Source: an uncultured Draconibacterium sp. (lineage in GTDB: Bacteria; Bacteroidota; Bacteroidia; Bacteroidales; Prolixibacteraceae). Taken from it: DNA of 64,000 bases. Location of the stretch: the NCBI RefSeq assembly GCF_963675585.1, contig NZ_OY776414.1, positions 1,095,001-1,159,000 on the forward strand, in the 5' to 3' direction. A program made the translations under genes and the position numbers. Below the pieces are notes generated by a model. That model saw only the letters and a list, made by a program, of their open reading frames with translations, was not told the DNA's origin and made no database searches. Below, one piece after another: positions 35,672 to 44,375 of this stretch (position 1 is the stretch's first letter; every line of letters starts with the position of its first letter).

Positions 35672-36529
35672 TTATACGTTTACTTCGCTTTCTACTTTGA
35701 TTTTACATCCTCCCGGATTTTTACAGTTTTCATCAAAAATAACATCTCCAATATTATGTGCCAAAATTTCACCTTCCGAAGGATTTTTAACGCTGGTAAC
35801 CGGACTGTTAATTTCAGCTTTTAATGTGCTGTATTCAAATGCCAGATCAGCATTTTCTTCCATTGTACAGTTTTCCATTACTAAACCTTTGGCATAACAA
35901 AGCGGTTGGGTTCCGCTGATTACACAGTTTACCAGGCGTAGATTTTTCGAGTGCCAGCCCAGGTATTCACCATCAATAACAGAATCATACACGGTAACAT
36001 TTTCGGTATTCCAGAACGCATCCTTCGAGGCCAGATTAGAGTTGCGGATTTCAATATTTCTGGCATACTGAAAACCGTAGTTTCCCTGCAGCGTAAGGTC
36101 TTCAATTTGAATGTTTTTACTATCCTTAAAAATGTAATCGCCATTAGTTATTTTAACATGGTTAAGTTTGATGTTTTTACACCACCACAAACATTCCTGA
36201 GCATCGGTGAGTTCGACCTTTTCAAGAGAGAGTCCATCAATTTCCCGAAACATTTTTGGTGCGTCCACGCGGGTGTTAATCATACGAATATCGCTACAGT
36301 ACCAAATGGCTGCACGCCCGCCTGGAGTAAATAATGAATTTTCGATAACACTGTTTGTATTGTGCCAGAAAGGGTATTTGCCTCCAAAAGTACAACCGGT
36401 AGCTTTTATGTTGCTCGCTTCCTTTAATGCTGATTCTCCTAATCCAATTTCAACATTCTTAATGTGTAAATCTTTTTCTGCAAACAACGGTCGTTCTCCT
36501 TGAAAAAATTTGTTTTCTATTGTTTTCAT
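35672..36529 (-). CDS. DUF3737 beta-helix protein, copy 1
   Basis: The 285-residue protein is a right-handed beta-helix made of short repeats such as NCxxxG and [14 protein letters not shown]. It belongs to DUF3737, which is common in gut and anaerobic bacteria and has no known function. No signal peptide is seen, so it is cytoplasmic. Residues 160-204 are identical to the paralogue at 38924. It leads an operon with MalY and acetyltransferase genes, and operator site B lies 158-195 bp upstream. Confidence 0.85.
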   Translation of the reverse strand: MKTIENKFFQGERPLFAEKDLHIKNVEIGLGESALKEASNIKATGCTFGGKYPFWHNTNSVIENSLFTPGGRAAIWYCSDIRMINTRVDAPKMFREIDGLSLEKVELTDAQECLWWCKNIKLNHVKITNGDYIFKDSKNIQIEDLTLQGNYGFQYARNIEIRNSNLASKDAFWNTENVTVYDSVIDGEYLGWHSKNLRLVNCVISGTQPLCYAKGLVMENCTMEENADLAFEYSTLKAEINSPVTSVKNPSEGEILAHNIGDVIFDENCKNPGGCKIKVESEVNV

Positions 36530-36657
36530 TCGTCTATAATTGTTTATTTCTAATGGTGACTCATGTATCTCCCATAGTCATTCTCCTCTGTATTAAGAGA
36601 CTTTTTATTATGCTCGTTTCATTCGTTTCGAATTGTTCATTTCTAAATTTATGGATA

Positions 36658-36665
36658 CAAAAATC
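36658..36665 (-). promoter_or_regulatory. -7-like box GATTTTTG of the DUF3737-1 operon
   Basis: GATTTTTG on the minus strand differs from TAnnTTTG at the first base. It is exactly 22 bp from the left end of site B, the same distance as at site A. Confidence 0.4.
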
Positions 36666-36686
36666 GGGCTTATAACTTTAACCGGA

Positions 36687-36724
36687 TGACCCGTATTCCT
36701 GTATTAGTTACCAATATTACGGAA
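36687..36724. promoter_or_regulatory. Operator site B (17-bp direct repeats, 21-bp period)
   Basis: TGACCCGTATTCCTGTA (36687-36703) and TTACCAATATTACGGAA (36708-36724) start 21 bp apart. The second repeat carries the invariant ATTACGGAA. It lies upstream of the DUF3737-1/MalY/acetyltransferase operon. Confidence 0.72.
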
Positions 36725-36738
36725 TGCGACATTTTGAA

Positions 36739-37986
36739 TTAATTCTTTGTAGCTCTTAGTGGTTGAATTTTTTTGTAGGTAAAACTTCGCCAGATCCATT
36801 CCAGTGGGCCAAAGCGAAAGAATTTCAGCCATAAATTACTCAGGATGATTTGGAATGTAAATATGATTACCGCAGTAATTGTCCAGGCCAGTGGGCCAAA
36901 TTGCTGAGCCAGACCAAAACCAACTCCATAAAACAGAATTATTCCGATTATACTCTGAAATACATAGTTGCTAAAGGCTGTTCTTCCGACAGTCAGTACC
37001 GGTTTTAGTATGTTTTGTACCCACTTTTTTTCGTAAATCAGTGCCAGTGCCATCATATATACAAGTGCCAAAGGAAACACCAGAAGTGAATCTGCAATGG
37101 TATAATACAAACCTTCGATTTGATGCTGATAATAAGCGTGCTCATTTTTTAGAACACCTTCGAGCCAGTAATTAAGCGGAACAAAAACAATTAATCCTGT
37201 GATGTTTGCTTTTAACGCTACCTTTTTGTGATTCATCAATTTTGAATACAAATTGGTTCGGCCAATATAAAAACCAATCATCATGGCACCCAGTACTTTC
37301 GGAATGCGGCTTACGGCAAATAAATAAGCAAAACGATAAGGTGCGTCTGCCAGTGTAATTTTAATACTTGCTGTTATACTTTTACTTTCACTCAAAACAC
37401 CTGTTCTGCTAGTATCCTGATCAATCCAGCCAAAGTGTTGATACATTTTTTCTCCAAGGCTGTATAAATAGTCGGAAGGGTAGTTTACCCACGGCCAATT
37501 CATCTTTAAAAAATATAGCAATACGGGAGACAGAAGGAGGAGAATGCCGGTGATCAACAAGGTGCTGTTGGAATATTTCCTAAATGCAACCAAAACAAAA
37601 CCAACCAATCCGTATAGAAATACAATGTCGCCTTCCCAGATAAAAAACATATGTACTCCCCCCAGAAGCATCATAAACCAGAGTCGTCGGCGTAAAAAGC
37701 GGGCAGTGGAGGCATCGTCTTTTTTCGAGCGGTTGATCTGAAGTGCAATTCCCCAGCCAAAAAGTATACTGAAAATGGTATAAAATTTACTTTCTATAAA
37801 AACACCTTGAAGAAGGTGGACTATACCGTCGATTTCACCTAAAGTAAACCTGCCACTCACTTGTGGAGAATAAAGGGAGAACCACCTTAAATTGGCGATT
37901 AGAATGCCGAAGATTGCAATTCCTCTCAGCAGATCCATGTAATCAATACGTTCGCGCGAAGAAAGCGGTGTAGGATTGTTACTCAT
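36739..37986 (-). CDS. DUF418-family membrane protein
   Basis: The 415-residue protein has about ten hydrophobic segments. The opening RIDYMDLLRGIAIFGILIAN and the C-terminal DUF418 region (VGRTAFSNYVFQSIIG, then FGPLEWIWRSFTY) are diagnostic. DUF418 proteins are related to acyltransferase-3-type membrane proteins, and some may transport or modify small molecules; function is not known. It is the last gene of the DUF3737-2/EamA operon, 2 bp after the EamA gene. Confidence 0.85.
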   Translation of the reverse strand: MSNNPTPLSSRERIDYMDLLRGIAIFGILIANLRWFSLYSPQVSGRFTLGEIDGIVHLLQGVFIESKFYTIFSILFGWGIALQINRSKKDDASTARFLRRRLWFMMLLGGVHMFFIWEGDIVFLYGLVGFVLVAFRKYSNSTLLITGILLLLSPVLLYFLKMNWPWVNYPSDYLYSLGEKMYQHFGWIDQDTSRTGVLSESKSITASIKITLADAPYRFAYLFAVSRIPKVLGAMMIGFYIGRTNLYSKLMNHKKVALKANITGLIVFVPLNYWLEGVLKNEHAYYQHQIEGLYYTIADSLLVFPLALVYMMALALIYEKKWVQNILKPVLTVGRTAFSNYVFQSIIGIILFYGVGFGLAQQFGPLAWTITAVIIFTFQIILSNLWLKFFRFGPLEWIWRSFTYKKIQPLRATKN

Positions 37987-37988
37987 AG

Positions 37989-38918
37989 TTATTTTCTGAC
38001 TAACCTTTGCTTGTTAAGTTGCACTAGTGTTACACTTGTAAGAATAAGAACCAGTCCGCCAATTTGAATTCCGGTTACCAGTTCTTTGCCTAATGTAACG
38101 CCAATAATTATTGCGATTACAGGATTTACATAAGCATGCGTTGCAACTTCGGCAGCAGGACGAACTTTTAAAAGCCAGATGTAGGCCGTGTAGGCGAATA
38201 TGGAACCAAATATTATGAGGTAGAACACCGATGCCCATGATGATGTAGAAATTGTTTTGACATCAACCGTTGCTAACTCACCTCGCCATAAGGAAAAAAT
38301 CCAAAACATGGCTGAAGCAAAAATCATTTGCCAGGCAGCTCCCGAAAATGCATCGGTATTAGCTTCACGCATCGAAAAGTATTTGGTATAAAGCGTGCCC
38401 ACAGCCCAGGATATACATCCAAATATGAGAATGTAGATGCCGGTGTTGTGAAGACTGGTGATATTTTCGTTTAAATATTGCTCCAGATAAAGCATTAAAA
38501 CTCCCAGAAAACCAATAACAATTCCCACAATGGTGAAGGGATTACGAAAATTCTTTTTCCACATCGGAAAATCGAGTAATAGAATCCAAATGGTGGTTGA
38601 GGAGGCAATTATGGCCACCAGGCTACTTGTTACATAGCTTTGTGCCAGCATAATAACTGCCATGTCGATAAACAAGAGAACCAGCCCACTTACTGCCGAT
38701 TTCTTTACCAGACTTTTCTCGAATACATTCACACCTTTGTAGTAGCGCCATGCCAGCAAAATAACTCCGGCTATCGAGAATCGAACGGCGCCAAGCAGGA
38801 AGGGAGGAAAATCGTTTAAAGCATAACCAATAAAGTAGTAAGTAGACCCCCAAACTACATAAATGAGAAAATATGCAAAAATGATTTGTAGCGATTTGTT
38901 GTCAATCTTGTTTAGCAT
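37989..38918 (-). CDS. EamA/DMT-family transporter
   Basis: The 309-residue protein has ten hydrophobic helices in two EamA halves, each beginning with a segment like IIFAYFLIYVVWGSTYYFIG and YILIFGCISWAVGTLYTKYF. EamA proteins export amino acids or other metabolites. It is 5 bp after the DUF3737-2 gene and 2 bp before the DUF418 gene, so all three share one message. An exporter in a stress-type operon may remove a toxic metabolite, which is inference. Confidence 0.87.
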   Translation of the reverse strand: MLNKIDNKSLQIIFAYFLIYVVWGSTYYFIGYALNDFPPFLLGAVRFSIAGVILLAWRYYKGVNVFEKSLVKKSAVSGLVLLFIDMAVIMLAQSYVTSSLVAIIASSTTIWILLLDFPMWKKNFRNPFTIVGIVIGFLGVLMLYLEQYLNENITSLHNTGIYILIFGCISWAVGTLYTKYFSMREANTDAFSGAAWQMIFASAMFWIFSLWRGELATVDVKTISTSSWASVFYLIIFGSIFAYTAYIWLLKVRPAAEVATHAYVNPVIAIIIGVTLGKELVTGIQIGGLVLILTSVTLVQLNKQRLVRK

Positions 38919-38923
38919 AGTCT

Positions 38924-39781
38924 TTAAACGTTTACTTCGCTTTTAACTTTTATTGTGCAACCACCCGGGTTTTTACAGTGTTCATCGAAGATAATTTCGC
39001 CAATGCTCTGTGCTATTATTTCGCCACTGGAAGGATTTTTTACACTGGCAACCGGACTTGTAATTTCTGCTTTTAACGAGCTGTATTCAAATGCCAAATC
39101 AGCGTCTGCATTCATTTTGCAGTTTTCCATTATTAAGTTTTCGGCATAACATAAGGGCTGAGTTCCACCAATTACACAATTAACCAAACGCAGGTTTTTA
39201 GAGTGCCATCCCAGGTATTCGCCATCAATCACCGAATCGTAAACGGTTACATTCTCCGTATTCCAGAAAGCGTCTTTCGAAGCCAGATTCGAGTTTCGGA
39301 TTTCGACATTTTTTGCATATTGGAAACCATAGTTTCCCTGAAGCGTTAAATTTTCAATTTTAATATTCGCACTGTTTTTAAAGATGTAATCCCCATTTCC
39401 CACCTTAACATTCTCAAATTCAATGTTCTTACACCACCAGGTACATTCCTGGGCATCGGTGAGTACCACGTTTTTCAGATATAATCCGTCAATTTCGCGA
39501 AACATCTTTGGTGCTTCCACACGGGTATTTACCATGCGAATGTTTTTACAATACCAAACGGCCGCACGACCATAAGGTGTAAATAAAGTGTCCTCGATTA
39601 CGGAATTGCTGTTGTGCCAGAAAGGGTATTTACCGTAAAACTCACAATTAACCGCATGAATATTGCTTGCTTCTTTTAAAGCAGACTCTCCGGGGTAAAA
39701 TTTAACATTTTTAAGGTGTAAGTTTTTAGCTGCAAATAAAGGTCGTTCTCCTTCAAAAAATCTGTTTTCAATTAGTTTCAT
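38924..39781 (-). CDS. DUF3737 beta-helix protein, copy 2
   Basis: The 285-residue protein is the same length as the copy at 35672 and shares long identical blocks, including 45 residues at 160-204. The two differ mainly at the N-terminal third. The high identity of the middle suggests recent duplication or gene conversion. It leads an operon with EamA and DUF418 genes. Operator site C lies 136-173 bp upstream and is shared with the divergent alcohol dehydrogenase gene. I found no TAnnTTTG box for this gene. Confidence 0.85.
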   Translation of the reverse strand: MKLIENRFFEGERPLFAAKNLHLKNVKFYPGESALKEASNIHAVNCEFYGKYPFWHNSNSVIEDTLFTPYGRAAVWYCKNIRMVNTRVEAPKMFREIDGLYLKNVVLTDAQECTWWCKNIEFENVKVGNGDYIFKNSANIKIENLTLQGNYGFQYAKNVEIRNSNLASKDAFWNTENVTVYDSVIDGEYLGWHSKNLRLVNCVIGGTQPLCYAENLIMENCKMNADADLAFEYSSLKAEITSPVASVKNPSSGEIIAQSIGEIIFDEHCKNPGGCTIKVKSEVNV

Positions 39782-39916
39782 GTTGAATTATCTTCTTAAT
39801 AATAGTATAAGACACTAATATCTTAAATAGGTTTAAAATTACATCTGTTTTTCTGCCATATTCTAAGAATTATAAGATCGGAAGTTGAAGTTTCATTCCA
39901 CTTTGATCCATATTAA

Positions 39917-39954
39917 TTACCCAAATTCCTGAATTACTTACCCAGATTACGGAA
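39917..39954. promoter_or_regulatory. Operator site C (17-bp direct repeats, 21-bp period)
   Basis: TTACCCAAATTCCTGAA (39917-39933) and TTACCCAGATTACGGAA (39938-39954) start 21 bp apart. It lies between the divergent DUF3737-2 operon and the alcohol dehydrogenase gene. Its right end is 38 bp from the -7 box of the dehydrogenase. Confidence 0.78.
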
Positions 39955-39992
39955 CATGAAACAAACCTGTAACTGCTTCAAAAATAGTTCGA

Positions 39993-40000
39993 TATGTTTG
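39993..40000 (+). promoter_or_regulatory. -7 box TATGTTTG of the alcohol dehydrogenase gene
   Basis: TATGTTTG matches TAnnTTTG; no TTTG is present at -33, which fits an activator-dependent promoter. It overlaps the in-frame ATG at 39994, so translation must start at 40027. AnTAGTT precedes it at the same place as at 57122. Confidence 0.6.
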
Positions 40001-40026
40001 CATGGAATTTTAAAAAGAAAACAGAA

Positions 40027-41199
40027 ATGAATACAGATTTCACATATCAAAATCCAACAACGATTCACTTTGGTAAAGAATCGTTAAAAAATTTGAAGAC
40101 AGAATTGGCCAATTACGGAGATACAATACTATTGGCTTACGGAAAAGGGGCAATCAAAAAAATCGGACTCTTCGATCAGGTGGTTTCGATTCTGAAAGAG
40201 AGCGGAAAACACATTGTTGAGCTTACCGGAATTATGGCCAACCCAACCTGGGAAAAAGTAAAAGAGGGGGCACAACTTGTTCGTGAGAATAAAGTTGATT
40301 TGATTCTTGCAGTGGGTGGCGGTTCGGTTATCGACTGTGCAAAAGGAATTTCGGTATCGGCTTATTGCGAAAATGATCCATGGACTAAATACTGGTTGCA
40401 ATTTCAACCGGTAGATAATGAGATTGTACCGGTAGCTTCGATTCTTACATTGGCTGGTACAGGTTCGGAAATGAATGGCGGATCGGTGATTACCAACGAC
40501 GATATGAAACTGAAAATGGGACGAGTGTTTCCTGCAAATGTATATCCTACATTTTCAATACTGAATCCTGAGTATACTTTTTCGTTACCAAAATACCAGA
40601 TGGTAAGTGGTATTTTCGATATGATGTCGCACCTGATGGAAGTGTATTTTTCGGGCAATGATGATGTAACATCAGATTATCTGGTTGAAGGTTTGTTGCG
40701 TTCAATTGTTAAAAGTGCCAAAGTTGCCATTGAAAATCCGGAGGATTACGAAGCAAGAAGTAACCTGATGTGGAGTGCAACGCTTGCAATGAATCCGCTG
40801 ATGGGATTGAGTAAACCTTCTGATTGGCAGGTTCACATGATCGAGCATCAGTTGGGGGCTTACACCGATTGCGCACATGGTATGGGTTTGGCGGCTGTTT
40901 CGCTTCCGTATTACCGAGCCATTTACAAAGAAGGGCTGGATAAGTTTGCTCGTTTTGCAACACAGGTTTGGGGAATAAAAGAGGACGACAAAACAAAAGA
41001 AGAACTTGCACTGGCCGGTATCGATGCACTGGAAGCTTTTTGCAAAGAGTGCGGCATTGTAACTAACCTGAAGGAATTGGGCGCAACAGAAGAAATGATA
41101 CCCGATATTGCCAACTCAACCATAATACTGGGTGGGTATAAAAAGTTAACACACAACGAAATTTTAGATGTTCTGAAAACTGCTTATAATGCAGAGTAA
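40027..41199 (+). CDS. YqhD/BdhA-type iron-containing alcohol dehydrogenase
   Basis: The 390-residue enzyme has the NAD(P) loop VGGGSVIDCAK (96-106) and the metal site Asp198, His202, His270 and His284, spaced as in YqhD. YqhD-type enzymes reduce aldehydes, including methylglyoxal and furfural, to alcohols with NADPH. The start at 40027 (MNTDFTYQN) is chosen because the upstream ATG falls within the -7 box. Operator site C lies 73-110 bp upstream. In E. coli yqhD is activated by an AraC-family protein, YqhC, which supports the regulon proposed here. Confidence 0.9.
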   Translation: MNTDFTYQNPTTIHFGKESLKNLKTELANYGDTILLAYGKGAIKKIGLFDQVVSILKESGKHIVELTGIMANPTWEKVKEGAQLVRENKVDLILAVGGGSVIDCAKGISVSAYCENDPWTKYWLQFQPVDNEIVPVASILTLAGTGSEMNGGSVITNDDMKLKMGRVFPANVYPTFSILNPEYTFSLPKYQMVSGIFDMMSHLMEVYFSGNDDVTSDYLVEGLLRSIVKSAKVAIENPEDYEARSNLMWSATLAMNPLMGLSKPSDWQVHMIEHQLGAYTDCAHGMGLAAVSLPYYRAIYKEGLDKFARFATQVWGIKEDDKTKEELALAGIDALEAFCKECGIVTNLKELGATEEMIPDIANSTIILGGYKKLTHNEILDVLKTAYNAE

Positions 41200-41216
41200 G
41201 AAATAGTTATTGGTTT

Positions 41217-41278
41217 AAAAAAGGTGAGTGAGCTATTGCCCAAATGTTTGTAACATTGGGTAATATCTCCTTTTTTTT
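41217..41278 (+). terminator. Long imperfect terminator of the alcohol dehydrogenase gene
   Basis: AAAAAAGG (41217-41224) pairs with CCTTTTTT (41269-41276), and an inner arm CCCAA..TGTT pairs with AACATTGGG. A run of eight T ends the structure. It starts 17 bp after the stop at 41199. Confidence 0.6.
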
Positions 41279-41336
41279 GTGAAAAATAGTTTATGGTTTT
41301 ATTCAATTACCAAGGATGATGGAAAAGTTAAACCGA

Positions 41337-44132
41337 TTATTTTTTTTGTGCATATTCGCTTGGCAAAATACCAAACTGATCTTTAAAACATTTTGTGAAA
41401 TAAGATGGTGACGAAAAACCAACTTCGTAGGCAATTTCTGAAATGGTTTTACCACTGGTTTTTATAAGGTTTAACGACAGTTTTAGTTTTACAGAACGCA
41501 CAAATTCACTGACAGACATTCCCGTAAGTTTTTTAATTTTTCTGTAAACATGTACTCTCGAAAGTCCTATCAACTGGCTCAATTCTTCCACAGTCAACTC
41601 TTCTTTTTCGAGGCGTTCTTCCACAATTCTCGAAATCTTATTCAAGAACTTGCGGTCGAGACGGGAAAGATTATCATCGTCGTCTTCAACCATTAGCTGA
41701 CCTTTGTAACGTTCCTGCATTTTCATTCGAAGTTCGAGCAGCTTCTTTACCCTAATTTGCAAATGTTTGCTGTTAAAGGGTTTTGGTATATACGAATCGG
41801 CACCATCTTCCAATCCTTCAAATTTCTGTTCCTGCGAGGCTTTTGCTGTTAATAAAATAATAGGTATGTGGCAGGTTTTCAGATCATTCTTTAGTGTACG
41901 TGTTAAATCGAGCCCATCCATTTCAGGCATCATAATATCGCTAATAATCAAATCGGGTTCTTCTTCCCGAATTATATTCAAGGCCTTTTTCCCGTTTTCT
42001 GCTTCCCGAATAGTGTAATATTCTATTAAGCTATCTCTTACAAATTCACGCACATCTTTTTCATCTTCAACCAACAGAACAACCTGTTTTTCAGAAAAAT
42101 CAACAACAGTGTTTTTCTTTTTAGCACTTAAGTCAGGAGTGAAATCAATTTCATCACTTCGTTGAATCTTCTGTTTTTTAGAACGGGTATCAGGAATTTC
42201 AATTTTTTCGGAAGCTTGAAGATGTGTATGGCCCAAGGGCAGTTGAATAATAAAACTTGTGCCTTTTCCTTCGGTACTTTCAACCTTTATTTCGCCGTGA
42301 TGGAGGGTTACAAATTCTTTTGAAAGTGAAAGGCCTAAACCTGTTCCCATAAACCCGAATGAACTTTGAGCCTGGTAAAAACGATCGAAAATATGCTTAA
42401 CCTGATGGAGCGGAATACCACTGCCGGTATCCGAAACTTTAATTTCTATTTCTTCATCCCAAAGCTTATTTGTAGTAGGTTTAGAAACTTTAAGACTGAT
42501 TTTTATGATTCCGTTTACCGGAGTGAATTTAATTGCATTTGAAAGCAGGTTAAACAAAACTTTGTCCAGTTTGTCGAGGTCGAACCAAGCGTTTAAACTA
42601 CTTTTTTCAGTGTCAAACAAGATGGAAATTTGCTTTCTTTCGGCCAGGTCTAAAAAGGGTTCAACAATTTCGCGCAAAAAAGCAACAATGTCGTAATTTG
42701 CCGCCTGCAATCTCATTTTATTGTTTTCTATTTTTCTAAAATCCATTATTTGATTGATCATGTGCAAAAGCCGAAGTGAGTTGCGGTGCATCATCGAAAC
42801 CTGGTTTTTAAAACGTCCCGGGAAATCTGCGGAGTCAATCAAATTTTCCAGCGGACCTAAAATGAGCGTAAGAGGAGTTCTGAATTCATGGGAAATATTG
42901 GTAAAAAATCGAAGTTGGGCTTGTGTAGCTTCTTCCAACTCACGTCCTAATCTCATAAGTTCCGTGTTTTGTGTCGATATTTCATTTTTTTGTTTTTCCA
43001 GATCAATATTAGACCTTTTTAGTTTTTTATTAGCAGAAAGGTACATAACGAGAAATACAATCATTACGGTAAACAGAACGATTAAAACAAACAGAAGGAA
43101 CTGTTGAACATGGTATCTTCCATTTAATATTTTAAGCATGTTCATTGATTTGTTTATATCATCCTGAAGTTCCTGTATATTTTGAAATTGATGGCGGGTA
43201 ATCTTCACATTTGAATTATCGACAATTGTTGTAGAAAGTGAACTGTATTTTTCAAATGTTTCTTTATGAAGAATTTGTGAAGCTCTTTGTATTGATTCCT
43301 TTCCTCCGGTCGGATAAATTATTGTTGCAGTTAAAATTCCATTTTCAACCATTTCAATTCCTCCGCCAAGAGTTGGTAGTCCGTCTACTCCAACAATTGT
43401 TATATCGGATCGTTTTGCAAGCTTTTTCAGTACTTGGTCCGCATCAACAGCCAGACCATCGTTAAAAGCAAATATGGCTTTGATATTGGGATGTTGTTTG
43501 AATCCGGATGGCAAACTGTCAGAAACAATATTATCAGTCCAGAATGAATGAATTTTGAATACGTTCTTTATGTTAGGATATTTGTTCAGGGCATCATTAA
43601 ATCCTTTGCTTCTTTCTGTTGCCGGAGATGTTGTTAGTGCTCCCTGAATTTCCAGAACTTCTCCCTTGAAATTTAATTTTCCGGCGATGTATTCTGCTGC
43701 AAATTCTCCTATCTCATAATTGTTTCCCCCTATGTATGCTGTAAAGTTTTCCGAATCAATACGTCTATCAATCAGAATAACCGGTATTCCTTTCTGATAT
43801 ACTTTTTCAATTGCTTGTTGTACCGGATTTATCTCGTTGGGAGAAACAATTAAAAGGTCGATGCCCATGTTAACCAGTTCTTCAATCTGTTTTACTTGTG
43901 TCTCACTGTCATCTAAGGCTTGTTTTATGATTATTGATAAATCGGGATGAAATAGCAATTCCCGGGTCATCTCAGCTTCCATTGTTAGACGCCAGTTATC
44001 TCTTTGCCCGCATTGCGAAAATCCGATTAAGTATTTTTCCTTTGAAGAAAGATCGAACGATAAAAACAACAGCGTGAATAGAAATAGAATGGTCAATTTC
44101 TTCGGCATAGCAATCAGTTCTATGATATACAT
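41337..44132 (-). CDS. Hybrid two-component sensor-regulator with periplasmic sugar-binding domain
   Basis: The 931-residue protein has a signal segment, a type I periplasmic-binding domain (about 35-310: YLIGFSQCG, IVSPNEINPVQ, FAFNDGLAVDADQ), a membrane helix (342-365), HisKA with His415 in ISHEFRTP, an ATPase domain with DTGSGIP and GLGLSLS, a receiver with Asp732, and a C-terminal AraC-type HTH. It is the BT1754-like class, which binds fructose in B. thetaiotaomicron. It is divergent from the transport/kinase/SusCD operon and should control it. The second Met at 44108 (MPKK) is an equally good start and gives a cleaner signal peptide. Confidence 0.92.
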   Translation of the reverse strand: MYIIELIAMPKKLTILFLFTLLFLSFDLSSKEKYLIGFSQCGQRDNWRLTMEAEMTRELLFHPDLSIIIKQALDDSETQVKQIEELVNMGIDLLIVSPNEINPVQQAIEKVYQKGIPVILIDRRIDSENFTAYIGGNNYEIGEFAAEYIAGKLNFKGEVLEIQGALTTSPATERSKGFNDALNKYPNIKNVFKIHSFWTDNIVSDSLPSGFKQHPNIKAIFAFNDGLAVDADQVLKKLAKRSDITIVGVDGLPTLGGGIEMVENGILTATIIYPTGGKESIQRASQILHKETFEKYSSLSTTIVDNSNVKITRHQFQNIQELQDDINKSMNMLKILNGRYHVQQFLLFVLIVLFTVMIVFLVMYLSANKKLKRSNIDLEKQKNEISTQNTELMRLGRELEEATQAQLRFFTNISHEFRTPLTLILGPLENLIDSADFPGRFKNQVSMMHRNSLRLLHMINQIMDFRKIENNKMRLQAANYDIVAFLREIVEPFLDLAERKQISILFDTEKSSLNAWFDLDKLDKVLFNLLSNAIKFTPVNGIIKISLKVSKPTTNKLWDEEIEIKVSDTGSGIPLHQVKHIFDRFYQAQSSFGFMGTGLGLSLSKEFVTLHHGEIKVESTEGKGTSFIIQLPLGHTHLQASEKIEIPDTRSKKQKIQRSDEIDFTPDLSAKKKNTVVDFSEKQVVLLVEDEKDVREFVRDSLIEYYTIREAENGKKALNIIREEEPDLIISDIMMPEMDGLDLTRTLKNDLKTCHIPIILLTAKASQEQKFEGLEDGADSYIPKPFNSKHLQIRVKKLLELRMKMQERYKGQLMVEDDDDNLSRLDRKFLNKISRIVEERLEKEELTVEELSQLIGLSRVHVYRKIKKLTGMSVSEFVRSVKLKLSLNLIKTSGKTISEIAYEVGFSSPSYFTKCFKDQFGILPSEYAQKK

Positions 44133-44215
44133 GTGTGAAAATACTAAATTTAAACTTACCAGTATTCTATGTTGATTGATAAAATGAAAGAAAATCGTGT
44201 TTGTTGAATGCTTGG

Positions 44216-44308
44216 TGTATCATAACTGATATCGATGTAACATGTTTGTTATTGTGTTGATTTACAGTAGTGTAATGTTACATGGTTTTGACGGTTTGTA
44301 TCATAGCT
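44216..44308. promoter_or_regulatory. Nested repeats in the sensor/PUL promoter gap
   Basis: TGTATCATAACT (44216-44227) and TGTATCATAGCT (44297-44308) are direct repeats 81 bp apart. Between them ATGTAACAT (44235-44243) and ATGTTACAT (44275-44283) are inverted. They are candidates for the binding sites of the hybrid sensor's AraC domain. Confidence 0.45.
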
Positions 44309-44333
44309 AAAAGTCAGAATTTGGGTTTGCCCG

Positions 44334-44341
44334 TACTTTTG
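44334..44341 (+). promoter_or_regulatory. -7 box TACTTTTG of the PUL operon
   Basis: TACTTTTG matches TAnnTTTG, 34 bp before the ATG at 44376 and 25 bp after the second TGTATCATA repeat. No -33 element at normal spacing, consistent with activation by the sensor. Confidence 0.5.
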
Positions 44342-44375
44342 ATTCAGAGTTTTAAACCAATAATTCTGGATCGAA

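Noticed and set aside
39994-40026. Upstream ATG extending the alcohol dehydrogenase
   Set aside because: It overlaps the -7 box TATGTTTG, so it would be upstream of the transcript start; MNTDF at 40027 fits the family.
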